Shown here one piece after another: positions 22,913 through 30,607 of a stretch of DNA of 44,051 bases. The translations under genes and the position numbers were made by a program. Where the stretch lies: assembly GCF_002150765.1 (NCBI RefSeq), contig NZ_MUYM01000007.1, positions 280 through 44,330 on the forward strand, given 5' to 3'. Positions within the stretch are counted from its first letter, which is position 1; each line of letters starts with the position of its first letter. Below the pieces are notes generated by a model. That model saw only the letters and a program-made list of their open reading frames with translations, had not been told where the DNA came from and did no database searches. This stretch comes from Lentzea kentuckyensis (GTDB taxonomy: Bacteria > Actinomycetota > Actinomycetes > Mycobacteriales > Pseudonocardiaceae).

Positions 22913-24432
22913 CCGGGCGGCAGCGGCACGGACGCACCGGACGTGTTCAGCGCGCAGATCAGCCCGCCGCCCTTGCGCCGGAACGCGAAGCAGCCCGCAG
23001 GGGCGCCGTACCACTCCAGCTCCTCGCCGGAGAAGCCCGCGTTGGACTTCCGGTGCTCGAGCGCCTCGCGGTACAGCGAGAGCATCGAGCCCGGGTCCTC
23101 CAGCTGCGCCTCGGCCGTGAGGTGGTCCCACTCGTTCGGCTGCGGCAGCCAGGTGTTGACGGCCGTGGAGAACCCGAACGGCGGCGTGGTGCCCTCCCAC
23201 GGGATCGGCACCCGGCAGCCGTCCCGGCCGCGCTCGGTGTGGCCAGAGCGCTCCCAGGTCGGGTCCTGCAGCGCCCAGTCGGGCAGTTCCACGTTCGGCA
23301 GGCCGAGTTCTTCGCCGTTGTAGAGGTAGATCACGCCCGGCAGCGCCAGCTCGACCAGCGCCATCGCGCGGGCCCGCTGCTCGCCCAGCGCGCCGCCGCC
23401 GTAGCGGGTCACGTGGCGTACGACGTCGTGGTTGGACAACGTCCACGTCGCGGGCGTGCCGGACAGCGCGACCGCGCCCAGCGAGTGCTCGATGGCCGAA
23501 CGGACGGCGTCGGCGTCGAAGTCGGCCTCGACCAGCCGGAAGTTGAAGCCCAGGTGCAGCTCGTCGGGACGGACGTAGGCCGCGAAGCGCTCGTCGTCCT
23601 TCACCCAGATCTCGCCGACGGCCATGGTGCCGGGGTAGCCGTCCATGACCTTGCGGATCATGCGGTGGATCTCGTGCACGCCGTCGTTGTCGAACCGCGG
23701 GTCGTGCGCGTCGTCGGACAGCACACCCGGCACCTGCGTGCGGATCTCCATGTCCGGCAGGCCTTCTGGCTTGGCCATGCCGTGCGCCACGTCGATGCGG
23801 AAGCCGTCGACGCCGCGGTCGAGCCAGAACCGCAGCGTGTGCTCCAGGTCGGCGCGGACCTCCGGGTGGTCCCAGTTGAGGTCGGGCTGCTCCGGCGCGA
23901 ACAGGTGCAGGTACCACTGGCCGTCGGGCACGCGGGTCCAGGCGGGGCCGCCGAAGACGGACACCCAGTTGTTCGGCGGCTGCGAGCCGTCGAAACCGCG
24001 GCCCTCGCGGAAGATGTAGCGGGACCGCTCCATGCTGCCCGGACCGGCCTGCAGCGCCTCCTGGAACCACTCGTGCAGGTCGCTCGTGTGGTTCGGGACC
24101 AGGTCGACCGTCACGCGGATGTTGTGCTCGTGCGCGTCCGCCACCAGCCGGTCGAACGCGGCCAGGTCGCCGAACAGCGGGTCCACGTCGCGGGGATCGG
24201 CGACGTCGTAGCCGTGGTCGGCCATCGGTGAGCGGTAGAACGGGGTGAGCCAGAGGGCGTCGACACCGAGCAGTTCCAGGTAGCCGAGGCGGGACCTGAT
24301 GCCGTCGAGGTCGCCGACGCCGTCGCCGTTGGAGTCGGCGAAGGAGCGCACGTACACCTGGTAGAAGACGGCGTCACGCCACCAGGCGGACTCTTCGGCG
24401 ATCTCGGGGCTGAGGTCGGAGGATCGTCGCAC
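22840..24432 (-). CDS. aglA: GH13 alpha-glucosidase (AglA-like)
   Basis: A 530-aa cytoplasmic GH13 enzyme that hydrolyses alpha-1,4 or alpha-1,6 glucosidic bonds in small oligosaccharides or trehalose-related sugars. The barrel is marked by FYQVYVRSFADSNGDGVGDL near residue 25, DLVPNHTS, DGFRIDVAHG with nucleophile Asp214, VGEIWV with acid/base Glu274, and LSNHDVVRH with Asp336. It ends with a beta-rich domain (GGLICALNTSG). It corresponds to Rv2471. The start is GTG 24432 with AGGATGA upstream. The 3' end overlaps the convergent NlpC-like gene by 73 nt; glbO lies 57 bp upstream on the same strand. Confidence 0.93.
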   Translation of the reverse strand: MRRSSDLSPEIAEESAWWRDAVFYQVYVRSFADSNGDGVGDLDGIRSRLGYLELLGVDALWLTPFYRSPMADHGYDVADPRDVDPLFGDLAAFDRLVADAHEHNIRVTVDLVPNHTSDLHEWFQEALQAGPGSMERSRYIFREGRGFDGSQPPNNWVSVFGGPAWTRVPDGQWYLHLFAPEQPDLNWDHPEVRADLEHTLRFWLDRGVDGFRIDVAHGMAKPEGLPDMEIRTQVPGVLSDDAHDPRFDNDGVHEIHRMIRKVMDGYPGTMAVGEIWVKDDERFAAYVRPDELHLGFNFRLVEADFDADAVRSAIEHSLGAVALSGTPATWTLSNHDVVRHVTRYGGGALGEQRARAMALVELALPGVIYLYNGEELGLPNVELPDWALQDPTWERSGHTERGRDGCRVPIPWEGTTPPFGFSTAVNTWLPQPNEWDHLTAEAQLEDPGSMLSLYREALEHRKSNAGFSGEELEWYGAPAGCFAFRRKGGGLICALNTSGASVPLPPGQVLLSSGPMDGDQLPPDTAVWLA

Positions 24433-24489
24433 GGGGGGTCATCCTGCCATTCGTCTCGCTGCGAAAGGACCCGATCGGGTGATAGGCGC

Positions 24490-24873
24490 TCAGGACCAGC
24501 TGTTCATCAGGCTGTTCGCGGCCATCTCCAGGTAGTCCCAGAGCTGCTTGCGGTGGGCCTCGTCCAGACCCGCTTCGTCGACGGCGATCCGCATGCAGCG
24601 CAGCCACGCGTCGCGCTCGATCGGGCCGATCGAGAACGGCACGTGACGCATTCGCAGCCTCGGGTGGCCCCGGTTCTCCGAGTAGGTGTGGGGGCCGCCC
24701 CAGTACTGCATGAGGAACAGCCGCAGCCGCTCCTCCGCAGGTCCGAGGTCCTCTTCCGGGTACAGCGGCAGGAGGACGTCGTCGGCCTTCACCTCTTTGT
24801 AGAAGCGCGCGACGATGCGGTGGAACGTCTCCTCGCCACCGACCTGTTCGAAGAAGCTCACGGGGTTTCCCAC
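24490..24873 (-). CDS. glbO: Truncated hemoglobin, group II (GlbO-type)
   Basis: A 127-aa heme protein of the 2-on-2 fold that binds oxygen and may support respiration or detoxify NO and peroxides. Visible landmarks: Tyr in RFYKEVK (B10), Tyr in PLYPEED (CD1), proximal His in RMRHVPF (F8), and Trp in DAWLRCM (G8), the set found in mycobacterial trHb[20 protein letters not shown] is the family signature. The start is GTG 24873 ([13 protein letters not shown]) with AGGA seven bases ahead; GTG 24861 (MSFFEQ) is the alternative and matches the M. tuberculosis N-terminus slightly better. The frame stays open upstream to 24969, but that part is not conserved. Confidence 0.93.
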   Translation of the reverse strand: MGNPVSFFEQVGGEETFHRIVARFYKEVKADDVLLPLYPEEDLGPAEERLRLFLMQYWGGPHTYSENRGHPRLRMRHVPFSIGPIERDAWLRCMRIAVDEAGLDEAHRKQLWDYLEMAANSLMNSWS

Positions 24874-24991
24874 CCAACCATCCTGACTCACGCGAGCCAC
24901 TGCGCGCAGGCCGCCCCGGCTGTTCGTTTCGCCATAGGGGTGTGAACTGGCAGGACGCCGGGTGATCACCGTCTCGAATGGGTGTTCTAAC

Positions 24992-25903
24992 TCACTTGGC
25001 CGTGAAGCCCGCTTCTTCCAGCGCCGGCATCAGCTGCGCGCGCAGGTTGCGCTGGACCGCCCACTGACGGCCGGGCCGCGTCTTCACGGTGACCCGCAGG
25101 GTGATGCCCTCCGGCGTGAACTTCTCGACGCCGAGCACCTCGGGTTTGGCCGTGATGTCCGTCTTGAGCGGTTCCATCCCAGCAACCTCGGCGACCCGGC
25201 GCTCCAGCACCTTGGTCGCCTCGGCGAGGTTCGCGCCGTAGCTCAGCGGCAGGTCGACGACCGCGACCGCGAAGCCCTGAGACGAGTTGCCGACGCGCAG
25301 GATCTCGCCGTTGCGGACGTACCAGACGGTGCCGCCGGTGTCGCGGATCGTGGTGGTGCGCAGCGCGACCGCCTCGACGGTGCCGGTGATCGACGGGCCG
25401 AGGTCCACGACGTCACCGACGCCGTACTGGTCCTCCAGCAGCATGAACATGCCGGACAGGAAGTCCTTGACCAGGTTCTGGGCGCCGAAACCGATCGCGA
25501 CGCCCAGGATGCCCGCCGAGGTCAGCACGGGCGTGACGTCCAGCCCGACCACGATCATGATCTCCAGGAACGCTATTCCGAAGATCAGGATCGTGACGAT
25601 GGACTTCAGCACCGAGCCGATCGTGCGGGCGCGCTGCTCCCGGCGTTCGGAGACGAGGTTCCCGAGCGCCTGAGGTGCGCGTTCCCGCAACGGCTTGAGC
25701 AGCCCCGGCTTCTTGCCTTCCTTGCCGGGGATGGTGATCCGGTCGATGATCTTGCGCAGCACGGCTCTCAGCACGAAGGCGGCGATCAGGATCACGACGA
25801 TCTTGATCGCGCCCGCGAGGATCACCGGGCCGTATTTGTCCACGAAGTCGACCGCCTCCGCGGCCTTGTTCGTGACGTCATCCACTGGACTCGGCGCCAA
25901 CAC
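24992..25903 (-). CDS. MscS-family mechanosensitive ion channel
   Basis: A 303-aa inner-membrane channel that opens under tension to release solutes on osmotic downshift. Hydrophobic helices lie at about residues 25-48, 95-115 and 120-145; the third, pore-lining, stretch is rich in Gly/Ala ([21 protein letters not shown]), followed by the MscS beta domain ([20 protein letters not shown]) and a C-terminal alpha-beta domain. Starts at GTG 25903 with AGGAGG about ten bases ahead, 14 bp after the peptidase stop, so it is the second gene of a peptidase-mscS operon. The frame reads VLAPSP, and the following TTG is an alternative start. Confidence 0.93.
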   Translation of the reverse strand: MLAPSPVDDVTNKAAEAVDFVDKYGPVILAGAIKIVVILIAAFVLRAVLRKIIDRITIPGKEGKKPGLLKPLRERAPQALGNLVSERREQRARTIGSVLKSIVTILIFGIAFLEIMIVVGLDVTPVLTSAGILGVAIGFGAQNLVKDFLSGMFMLLEDQYGVGDVVDLGPSITGTVEAVALRTTTIRDTGGTVWYVRNGEILRVGNSSQGFAVAVVDLPLSYGANLAEATKVLERRVAEVAGMEPLKTDITAKPEVLGVEKFTPEGITLRVTVKTRPGRQWAVQRNLRAQLMPALEEAGFTAK

Positions 25904-25917
25904 GTGGTCGTGCCCTC

Positions 25918-28014
25918 CTACAACTCCATGCCGGTGGCATTCGCGAGAAACGTCAACTGGTCCACGGCGAGAGCGACCGTCCGGCTGACCGACCTGCCGG
26001 CGTGACCGACCTCGGTCTCGCGGCGGATCAGCACCGGGTGCTTGGTCGGATCACTTGACGAAGCGTGCTGCAGTGCCGCGCACATCTTCCTGGCGTGGTT
26101 GGGGTCCACACGGGAATCCGACTCGAACACCGTGAACAACACAGAAGGGTACTCAACGTCCGTTACCACTCGGTGATAAGGAGAGTAGGAGAGCAGCCAG
26201 CCCAGCTCCTCGGAAACGCTTGCGCTGCCGTACTCATCGGCCCACAACCGTCCGAGCAGGAACTTCTCGTAGCGCACCATGTCGAGCAGTGGCGCTGAGC
26301 ACACCACGGCCGCGTAGAGCTCAGGGCGCTGGGTGAGAGCGGCGCCGACGAGCAGGCCGCCGTTCGAGCCGCCCATGATCGACAACTGCTGCGGCGTGGT
26401 CCACCCGTCGCGCACCAAACGCTCCGCGGCGGCGTGGAAGTCGTCGAACACGTTCTGCTTGTTCGCGCGCATGCCGGCGACGTGCCAGTCCTCGCCCTCT
26501 TCGTCGCCACCGCGCAACGACGCGTGCACCCACACACCGCCTGCTTCCACCCAGGCCAGCGTGGTCGCGCTGTAGCCGGGGCCGCGGCCGATCGCGAAGC
26601 CGCCGTAGCCGGTGAGCAGCGCGGGACGCGGCAGGTCCGGCTTCTGTTCGCCGCTCACGACGAACATCCGGACCGTGGTGCCGTCCTTGGACGTGTACGA
26701 GATCTGCTGCGTCGTCACCGTCGGCAGTTCGACGCGGCCGGGCGCGGCCTCGTGCAGCACGGTCTCGCCGGTGGACGTGGAGAAGCGGAACACCGACTGC
26801 GGCGTCACGAAGTCCGTCCACCCGAACCACAGCGTGTCCTGGTCGTGGTCCGTCAGCGCGTCCACAACGGACATGCCGTGCAACGAACCGGTGCCGGGCA
26901 GCGGAATCGCCTGCTTGTGCGCGCCTGTCACGGCGTCGTGCAGGTGCAGTTCGGACACCGCGTGCCTGGTGCGCAGGACGACCAGGTCGCCGTTCAGCCA
27001 GCGCACGCCGTCGAGCACCGAGTCCGGTTCCTCGCTGATGAGCTCGGTCCACTCGGTGGGGTTCGCGGGGTCGGCGACGCACAGGCGCTGCCGGGGAGCG
27101 CCGTGGTTGGTGTGCAGGTAGAGCCTGCCGTCACGGGCGACGAACGCCGAGCACTGCGCACCCGCCTCGGTCAGGATCACGGGCTTGAGCGCGGCGTCAC
27201 CGTGCAGGTCCGCGATCCACACCGAGTCGTGCTTCATCGTGCTGGGCGCACCGCTCACGATCAGCCAGCGGCCGTCCTGCGAGAGGTTGAGCGAGTAGTA
27301 GAAGGTGTGCGCCTGGCCGTCGCCGTGCACCTTGAGGTCCGTCTCCGGGGCGCTGCCGACGCGGTGGCGCCACACACGGCGGTGGAACAGCTTCTCGTCG
27401 TCGGGCAGCAACGCCGGGTCGAGCTGACGGACGTAGAAGAACTCCTCACCACCCGGCAGCCAGCCGATCGCCGAGTAGCGGCACCGGTCGATCGGACCCT
27501 CGATGAGCTCGCCCGTCTCGACGTCGATGACGTGCAGCAACGAGTGCTCGTTGCCGCCGACCGACACCTGGTACGCCAGGCGCGTGCCCTCGAGGCTGGG
27601 GGACCAGCCGTCCAGAGTGGTCCGGCCGGACGGGTCGAGGGCGCTCACGTCGAGCAGCGCGCGTTCGGTGCCGTCGATCTCCCGCACCATGACCACCGGG
27701 TGGTCCTGCTCGGGACCGCGGCGGGTGAAGAACGCCCTGCCCGCGCGCCAGGTCGGCGTGGACACCGAACCCGTGCGCATCAGCTCCTTCAGCCTGGTGG
27801 CGAGCCGTTCGCGGCCCGGCACGGCGTCGAGCCAGGAGCGCGCGAGCACGTCCTGCGCCTGCGACCACGCCTCGGTGCGGGGGTCCGCCGTGTCCTCGAG
27901 CCAGCGATACGGATCCGCAATGTCGCGGCCGTGAATCTGCTCGGCGAGGTTTAGCCGTTCGGCGATCGGGTACATGATCGTCGCAGGCAGTGGGGTGGAA
28001 GGAGCCTCTGTCAC
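25918..28014 (-). CDS. Prolyl oligopeptidase family serine peptidase (S9A)
   Basis: A 698-aa cytoplasmic peptidase that cleaves short peptides after proline. Residues 1 to about 430 are the seven-bladed propeller gate (MYPIAERLNL, ADPYRWLED), the rest the alpha/beta-hydrolase domain: GGSNGG with Ser550, ESDSRVDPNH with Asp633, and TEVGHAGRS with His671. GYGGFAIGRGPGYSATTLAW is a family block. Start GTG 28014 is preferred because TACCCT lies exactly seven bases upstream, the leaderless spacing seen at other genes here; ATG 27975 is possible, and the frame is open to 28107 without conservation. mscS follows 14 bp downstream. Confidence 0.9.
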   Translation of the reverse strand: MTEAPSTPLPATIMYPIAERLNLAEQIHGRDIADPYRWLEDTADPRTEAWSQAQDVLARSWLDAVPGRERLATRLKELMRTGSVSTPTWRAGRAFFTRRGPEQDHPVVMVREIDGTERALLDVSALDPSGRTTLDGWSPSLEGTRLAYQVSVGGNEHSLLHVIDVETGELIEGPIDRCRYSAIGWLPGGEEFFYVRQLDPALLPDDEKLFHRRVWRHRVGSAPETDLKVHGDGQAHTFYYSLNLSQDGRWLIVSGAPSTMKHDSVWIADLHGDAALKPVILTEAGAQCSAFVARDGRLYLHTNHGAPRQRLCVADPANPTEWTELISEEPDSVLDGVRWLNGDLVVLRTRHAVSELHLHDAVTGAHKQAIPLPGTGSLHGMSVVDALTDHDQDTLWFGWTDFVTPQSVFRFSTSTGETVLHEAAPGRVELPTVTTQQISYTSKDGTTVRMFVVSGEQKPDLPRPALLTGYGGFAIGRGPGYSATTLAWVEAGGVWVHASLRGGDEEGEDWHVAGMRANKQNVFDDFHAAAERLVRDGWTTPQQLSIMGGSNGGLLVGAALTQRPELYAAVVCSAPLLDMVRYEKFLLGRLWADEYGSASVSEELGWLLSYSPYHRVVTDVEYPSVLFTVFESDSRVDPNHARKMCAALQHASSSDPTKHPVLIRRETEVGHAGRSVSRTVALAVDQLTFLANATGMEL

Positions 28015-28021
28015 CTTGTCA

Positions 28022-28027
28022 AGGGTA
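28022..28027 (-). promoter_or_regulatory. -10 element of a probable leaderless peptidase promoter
   Basis: Complement of 28022-28027 reads TACCCT (TANNNT), seven bases before the GTG at 28014. The intervening TGACAAG contains no separate ribosome site. Confidence 0.45.
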
Positions 28028-28165
28028 GCGGGCGATGAAAACCATCTCCGATAGGGAGCGCGTTCACCCCGGGTTTGATCACACATCCATGACGCGTCAC
28101 TTATCACACGTGATTTTTTCCTGGTAAGTGTGGTCTCCTATGGCTGAACCGGTGGAGGTGGTCGC
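28028..28165. promoter_or_regulatory. Divergent upstream region of the peptidase and HNH genes
   Basis: An AT-richer 138-bp gap. It carries ATCAC-AC-GTGAT (inverted repeat within the CACACGTGATTTTTTCC stretch, around 28102-28113) and CACTTA/TAAGTG arms flanking it (about 28097 and 28125). These may be operator half-sites; the regulator cannot be named. Confidence 0.3.
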
Positions 28166-28834
28166 GTGCCAGACCGACAACCGACCCCTATCGGCGGCTC
28201 GCTACCAGGCGAGACGGCGCCGACGGTCCCCCCATGCCGAAATCAGCCCGAGCTGCGGGCGGTACCGGATGGGGATCGAGATGGGGGAGGTTCCGGTCCG
28301 ACGCCGGCGGTTTTCCCCTGGGGAAGACGCAAGGTCCTGCTGCTGAACGCCACGTTCGAGCCGCTCACGGCGTTGTCACTGCGCCGGGCGGTCGTCCTGG
28401 TGGTGTGCGGGAAAGCCGAAGTCGTGCACGGAGATGCCTCAGGGCTCGTGCTGCACTCGTCGAAGTCCGAAGTGCTCGTGCCGTCCGTGATCCGGCTGAG
28501 CACCTACGTTCGTGTGCCTTATCGCGGTCGCGTGCCGATGACCCGTGCCGGGCTCATGCACCGCGACCGTTATCGCTGCGCCTACTGCGGCGGGCGGGCC
28601 GAGACGATCGACCACGTCGTGCCGCGCTCGCGTGGCGGACCTCACACCTGGACCAACTGCGTCGCCTGCTGTGCGAAGTGCAACCACCGCAAGGCGGACA
28701 AGCTGCTGTCCGAACTGGGCTGGCGGCTGCGGGTCGTACCTGCCGCGCCGCGGGGCCCGCACTGGCGGTTGCTCGCCGGGGTGGCCGAGGCTGATCCGCA
28801 GTGGTTGCCGTACCTGGGTGAACCTGCGGCCTGA
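28166..28834 (+). CDS. HNH endonuclease-family protein
   Basis: A 222-aa protein with a C-terminal HNH nuclease fold: CAYCGG (first zinc CxxC), TIDHVVPRSRGGPHTWTN (His-Asn core) and CCAKCNHRKAD (second CxxC, final His). The N-terminal 55 residues are Pro/Gly-rich and variable; the conserved part begins near KVLLLNATFEPLTALSLRRA. Position fits Rv2469c. Actinobacterial members are chromosomal, with unknown targets. The GTG at 28166 has GGAGG about eight bases ahead. It converges with the DSVRIT repeat gene, and the two stop codons form one hairpin. Confidence 0.88.
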   Translation: MPDRQPTPIGGSLPGETAPTVPPCRNQPELRAVPDGDRDGGGSGPTPAVFPWGRRKVLLLNATFEPLTALSLRRAVVLVVCGKAEVVHGDASGLVLHSSKSEVLVPSVIRLSTYVRVPYRGRVPMTRAGLMHRDRYRCAYCGGRAETIDHVVPRSRGGPHTWTNCVACCAKCNHRKADKLLSELGWRLRVVPAAPRGPHWRLLAGVAEADPQWLPYLGEPAA

Positions 28835-28855
28835 TCTGCTTGCGGGTCAGGCCGC
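28826..28855. terminator. Hairpin formed by the two convergent stop codons (HNH and DSVRIT genes)
   Basis: Both proteins end Ala-Ala-stop, and both genes end GCGGCCTGA. Facing each other these ends make a perfect 9-bp stem (28826-28834 with 28847-28855) with a 12-nt loop, usable in both directions. Confidence 0.7.
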
Positions 28856-29278
28856 GAGGGAGAAGTCGTTCTGACGCGCCGTGATGCGGACGCTGTCGTC
28901 GTGCGCGGTGATCCGCACGGAGTCGTCCATCGTGATGCGGACCGAGTCGTCCTCGGCGGTGATGCGGACCGAGTCGTCGTGGGCCGTGATGCGCACCGAG
29001 TCGTCCATGGTGATCCGCACGGAGTCCTCACGCGCCGTGATCCTGACCGAATCGGACATGGTGATCCTGACCGAATCGCTCGCCGTGATGCGCACGGAGT
29101 CCGCCATGGTGATGCGCACCGAGTCCGCGGCCGTGATGCGCACCGAATCGGACGCGGTGATCCGAACGGAGTCGCTCGCCGTGATGCGAACGGAGTCACT
29201 GGCCGTAATACGCACTGAATCGTCCTTGTAGCTCGGAAGAGTGAAGGTCACGGCCTGGGGGCGGGTCATCGTGAACAT
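28847..29278 (-). CDS. Fourteen-copy DSVRIT octa/nonapeptide repeat protein, unknown function
   Basis: A 143-aa protein I do not recognise. After a short head (MFTMTRPQAVTFTLPSYKD) residues 20-137 are fourteen uninterrupted repeats of DSVRIT followed by A or M and one to three variable residues; the first seven units are exactly 8 residues (DSVRITAS type), the later ones 8-10 and more acidic or His-containing (DSVRITAHD, DSVRITAED). The end is DFSLAA. In each unit V, I and A/M alternate with S, R and T, as in a beta strand, with Asp-rich turns, so a beta-solenoid or beta-roll of half-coil units is plausible. No signal peptide or membrane helix: cytoplasmic. Start ATG 29278 has GGAGG seven bases ahead; the open frame further upstream is not used. 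Synonymous codons differ between units, implying protein-level selection. Confidence 0.85.
   Translation of the reverse strand: MFTMTRPQAVTFTLPSYKDDSVRITASDSVRITASDSVRITASDSVRITAADSVRITMADSVRITASDSVRITMSDSVRITAREDSVRITMDDSVRITAHDDSVRITAEDDSVRITMDDSVRITAHDDSVRITARQNDFSLAA
28868..29221 (-). repeat. Array of fourteen 24-30-bp coding repeats (DSVRIT)
   Basis: The array spans codons 20-137 of the gene. The first seven units have a period of 24 bp; later units are 24, 27 or 30 bp. Codons for D, S, V, R and I vary between units (for example GAC/GAT, TCG/TCC/TCA, CGC/CGG/CGT/AGG), unlike freshly slipped DNA. Confidence 0.9.
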
Positions 29279-29345
29279 TTTGTGTCCTCCAAGACGCTCG
29301 GGGCGGGTGCGCAAGACCCGTATAGGTGAAAAGCTAAGAGGTGGG

Positions 29346-29358
29346 TGTTCCGGGAACA
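29346..29358. promoter_or_regulatory. Candidate operator upstream of the DSVRIT gene
   Basis: TGTTCCGGGAACA is a perfect 6-bp inverted repeat around a central G, 68-80 bp upstream of the ATG. Between it and the gene lies a minus-strand TATACG -10-like hexamer with no recognisable -35, so an activator bound here is possible. Confidence 0.4.
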
Positions 29359-29493
29359 AGACCCCAAACCGGCACCCGTTCGCATCCGACCGGGTGAGGA
29401 CTGACCGGGTGTAACCGCTGCGCCGCACGAGAGCACTCATTGCCCTTACTGGCCGGTATGGACACGCTCTGTAGCGCCCAAGCCGGTGGAACG

Positions 29494-29505
29494 TGACGTG
29501 CGTCA
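29494..29505. promoter_or_regulatory. TGACG-TG-CGTCA inverted repeat
   Basis: Perfect 5-bp arms with a 2-bp spacer, followed directly by TCATAGT overlap. A TCATAGT word recurs 130 bp on, beside a GTGATCAC palindrome (29625-29632), so the two sites may bind the same factor. Purely a sequence observation. Confidence 0.3.
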
Positions 29506-29840
29506 TAGTCAAAAGGCCTGCGTGGACGTGGTTTCTGAGCACTCGTCGCCGCCTGGGCGGTGTCGCTCGTGGGCACGGCAGGCGCCGCGGGCCGTCTCGC
29601 TCGCCGCAGCGGTTCACATCGGACGTGATCACTCATAGTTGCCGTGGCAATCACAGCTCGACCGTGCCGGCGTTCTACTCCATCCGGGTGTCGGGCCTCG
29701 CCGAACCGGTGGTTTCCGGCCTTGCCGGGTGCACAGCGGTAGCTGCTCTGTTAGGTGCCGGTCCGCGTCGTCGCGAGCTCGATCGTGGGGAGTGACCGTG
29801 ATCTTGCTGGCCCGGCCGCTCGCGCGTGGCCGAGTTGGGC

Positions 29841-29846
29841 TACCGT
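29841..29846 (+). promoter_or_regulatory. -10 element of a leaderless promoter for the small membrane protein gene
   Basis: TACCGT ends seven bases before GTG 29854; the gap ACCCGCC has no ribosome-binding site. The identical hexamer and spacing occur at 43081 ahead of ATG 43094. Confidence 0.5.
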
Positions 29847-29853
29847 ACCCGCC

Positions 29854-30099
29854 GTGACCATCGTGGAGACCGTTCTCGTCTTCGCGCTGATCCCGCTGGC
29901 GATTTATGGCGTGATCACGCTGCTGACGGTGAGGCCAAAGGCCACCCGGATTCCCCGGTACCGGCCCGGCCAGGAGTGGGGCTACGCCCCGGTGTGGTGG
30001 AGCGCGAACCCGGCCGGGTTGAGCGCGGACCACCACAGTGCCGCCGAGCCCGCTGCCTCGGGCTCGACTGCCAAGGGAGGTGCCCGTGGCAACTGGTAA
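29854..30099 (+). CDS. Small conserved membrane protein, one helix with C-terminal motif
   Basis: An 81-aa protein with a single N-terminal transmembrane helix (TVLVFALIPLAIYGVITLL) followed by a basic, Pro/Trp-rich segment RYRPGQEWGYAPVWWSANP, which looks conserved, and a low-complexity tail. The start is GTG 29854 with TACCGT seven bases ahead. It overlaps the DUF5130 gene by 14 nt, so the two are coupled; the same pairing occurs in mycobacteria next to Rv2468c as far as I recall. Function unknown. Confidence 0.7.
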   Translation: MTIVETVLVFALIPLAIYGVITLLTVRPKATRIPRYRPGQEWGYAPVWWSANPAGLSADHHSAAEPAASGSTAKGGARGNW

Positions 30100-30565
30100 A
30101 GCGATCGAGGCCGTCGACCCGTCGACGCTGCCGGTCGGCTCTGTCGTGACCAACAGCGGCCGCGTCTCCGTGGCGAAGATGTACGAGCCGCACGCGCCGG
30201 AGCTGCCGTTCACGCCCGCCCAGCTCGCGCAGCTGGACGAGGCGCTGACGCTCTCCAGCCGCACCACGGGCCTCGACTTCAGCGTCTACCTGGGCGAGCT
30301 CGGCGCGAACGCGCACGAGCGCGCGCAGGAGCTGCACGCCTCGACCGACCGTCCGGCGCACCACGTCCTCGTGGCCGTGTCGCCGGGTGAGCGCGTCGTC
30401 GAGATCGTGACGGGCGAGGAGTCGCACCGCCGGCTCGCCGACCGCGGCGCCAAGCTCGCGGTGATGAGCATGGTGGCGTCCTTCAAGGAGGGCGACCTCG
30501 CGGGCGGCCTCGTGTCGGGCCTGCGCATGCTGACCGACCAGGCAGGCAGCGCACCCCGTTCCTGA
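30086..30565 (+). CDS. DUF5130 family protein
   Basis: A 159-aa soluble protein. After an N-terminal linker it has an alpha/beta domain (GLDFSVYLGELGANAHERAQ, HHVLVAVSPGERVVEIVTGE, AKLAVMSMVASFKEGDLAGG) resembling the TPM/DUF5130 fold conserved in actinobacteria next to HNH and pepN genes (Rv2468c). Function unknown. The GTG at 30086 follows AAGGGAGG at five bases, an excellent site that decides the start; the larger open frame from 30038 is rejected. Ends at the terminator at 30577. Confidence 0.8.
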   Translation: MATGKAIEAVDPSTLPVGSVVTNSGRVSVAKMYEPHAPELPFTPAQLAQLDEALTLSSRTTGLDFSVYLGELGANAHERAQELHASTDRPAHHVLVAVSPGERVVEIVTGEESHRRLADRGAKLAVMSMVASFKEGDLAGGLVSGLRMLTDQAGSAPRS

Positions 30566-30576
30566 TTCGCTTTCCG

Positions 30577-30607
30577 AACGCCCCCGGTGTTTCGCCGGGG
30601 GCGTTTT
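30577..30607. terminator. Intrinsic terminator between DUF5130 and GNAT genes
   Basis: AACGCCCCCGG (30577-30587) pairs with CCGGGGGCGTT (30595-30605) around a 7-nt loop, then TT(C)T. On the other strand it ends the convergent GNAT gene, whose stop lies at 30608-30610. Confidence 0.9.

Larger units (their letters stand above)
29279..29853. other. 575-bp non-coding region upstream of the DSVRIT gene
   Basis: No gene with a ribosome site or conserved sequence is visible on either strand. It holds a 13-bp palindrome at 29346-29358, TGACG-TG-CGTCA at 29494-29505, GTGATCAC at 29625-29632, and two TCATAGT words at 29503-29509 and 29633-29639. The size and density of palindromes suggest a regulated promoter, or an unseen small RNA. 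Confidence 0.45.

Noticed and set aside
28868..29221. CRISPR-like periodic repeats
   Set aside because: Periodicity is 24-30 bp with no unique spacers, and it is in frame with an ORF; no cas genes nearby.
28881..29231. 116-aa plus-strand frame of MRTESS/VIRTES repeats
   Set aside because: It is the complement of the DSVRIT array; the minus-strand frame has the ribosome site, the ATG and the well-formed end.
29334..29795. ORFs of about 100 codons in the 575-bp gap
   Set aside because: Both strands give Arg/Ser/Pro-rich translations without ribosome sites; kept as non-coding.
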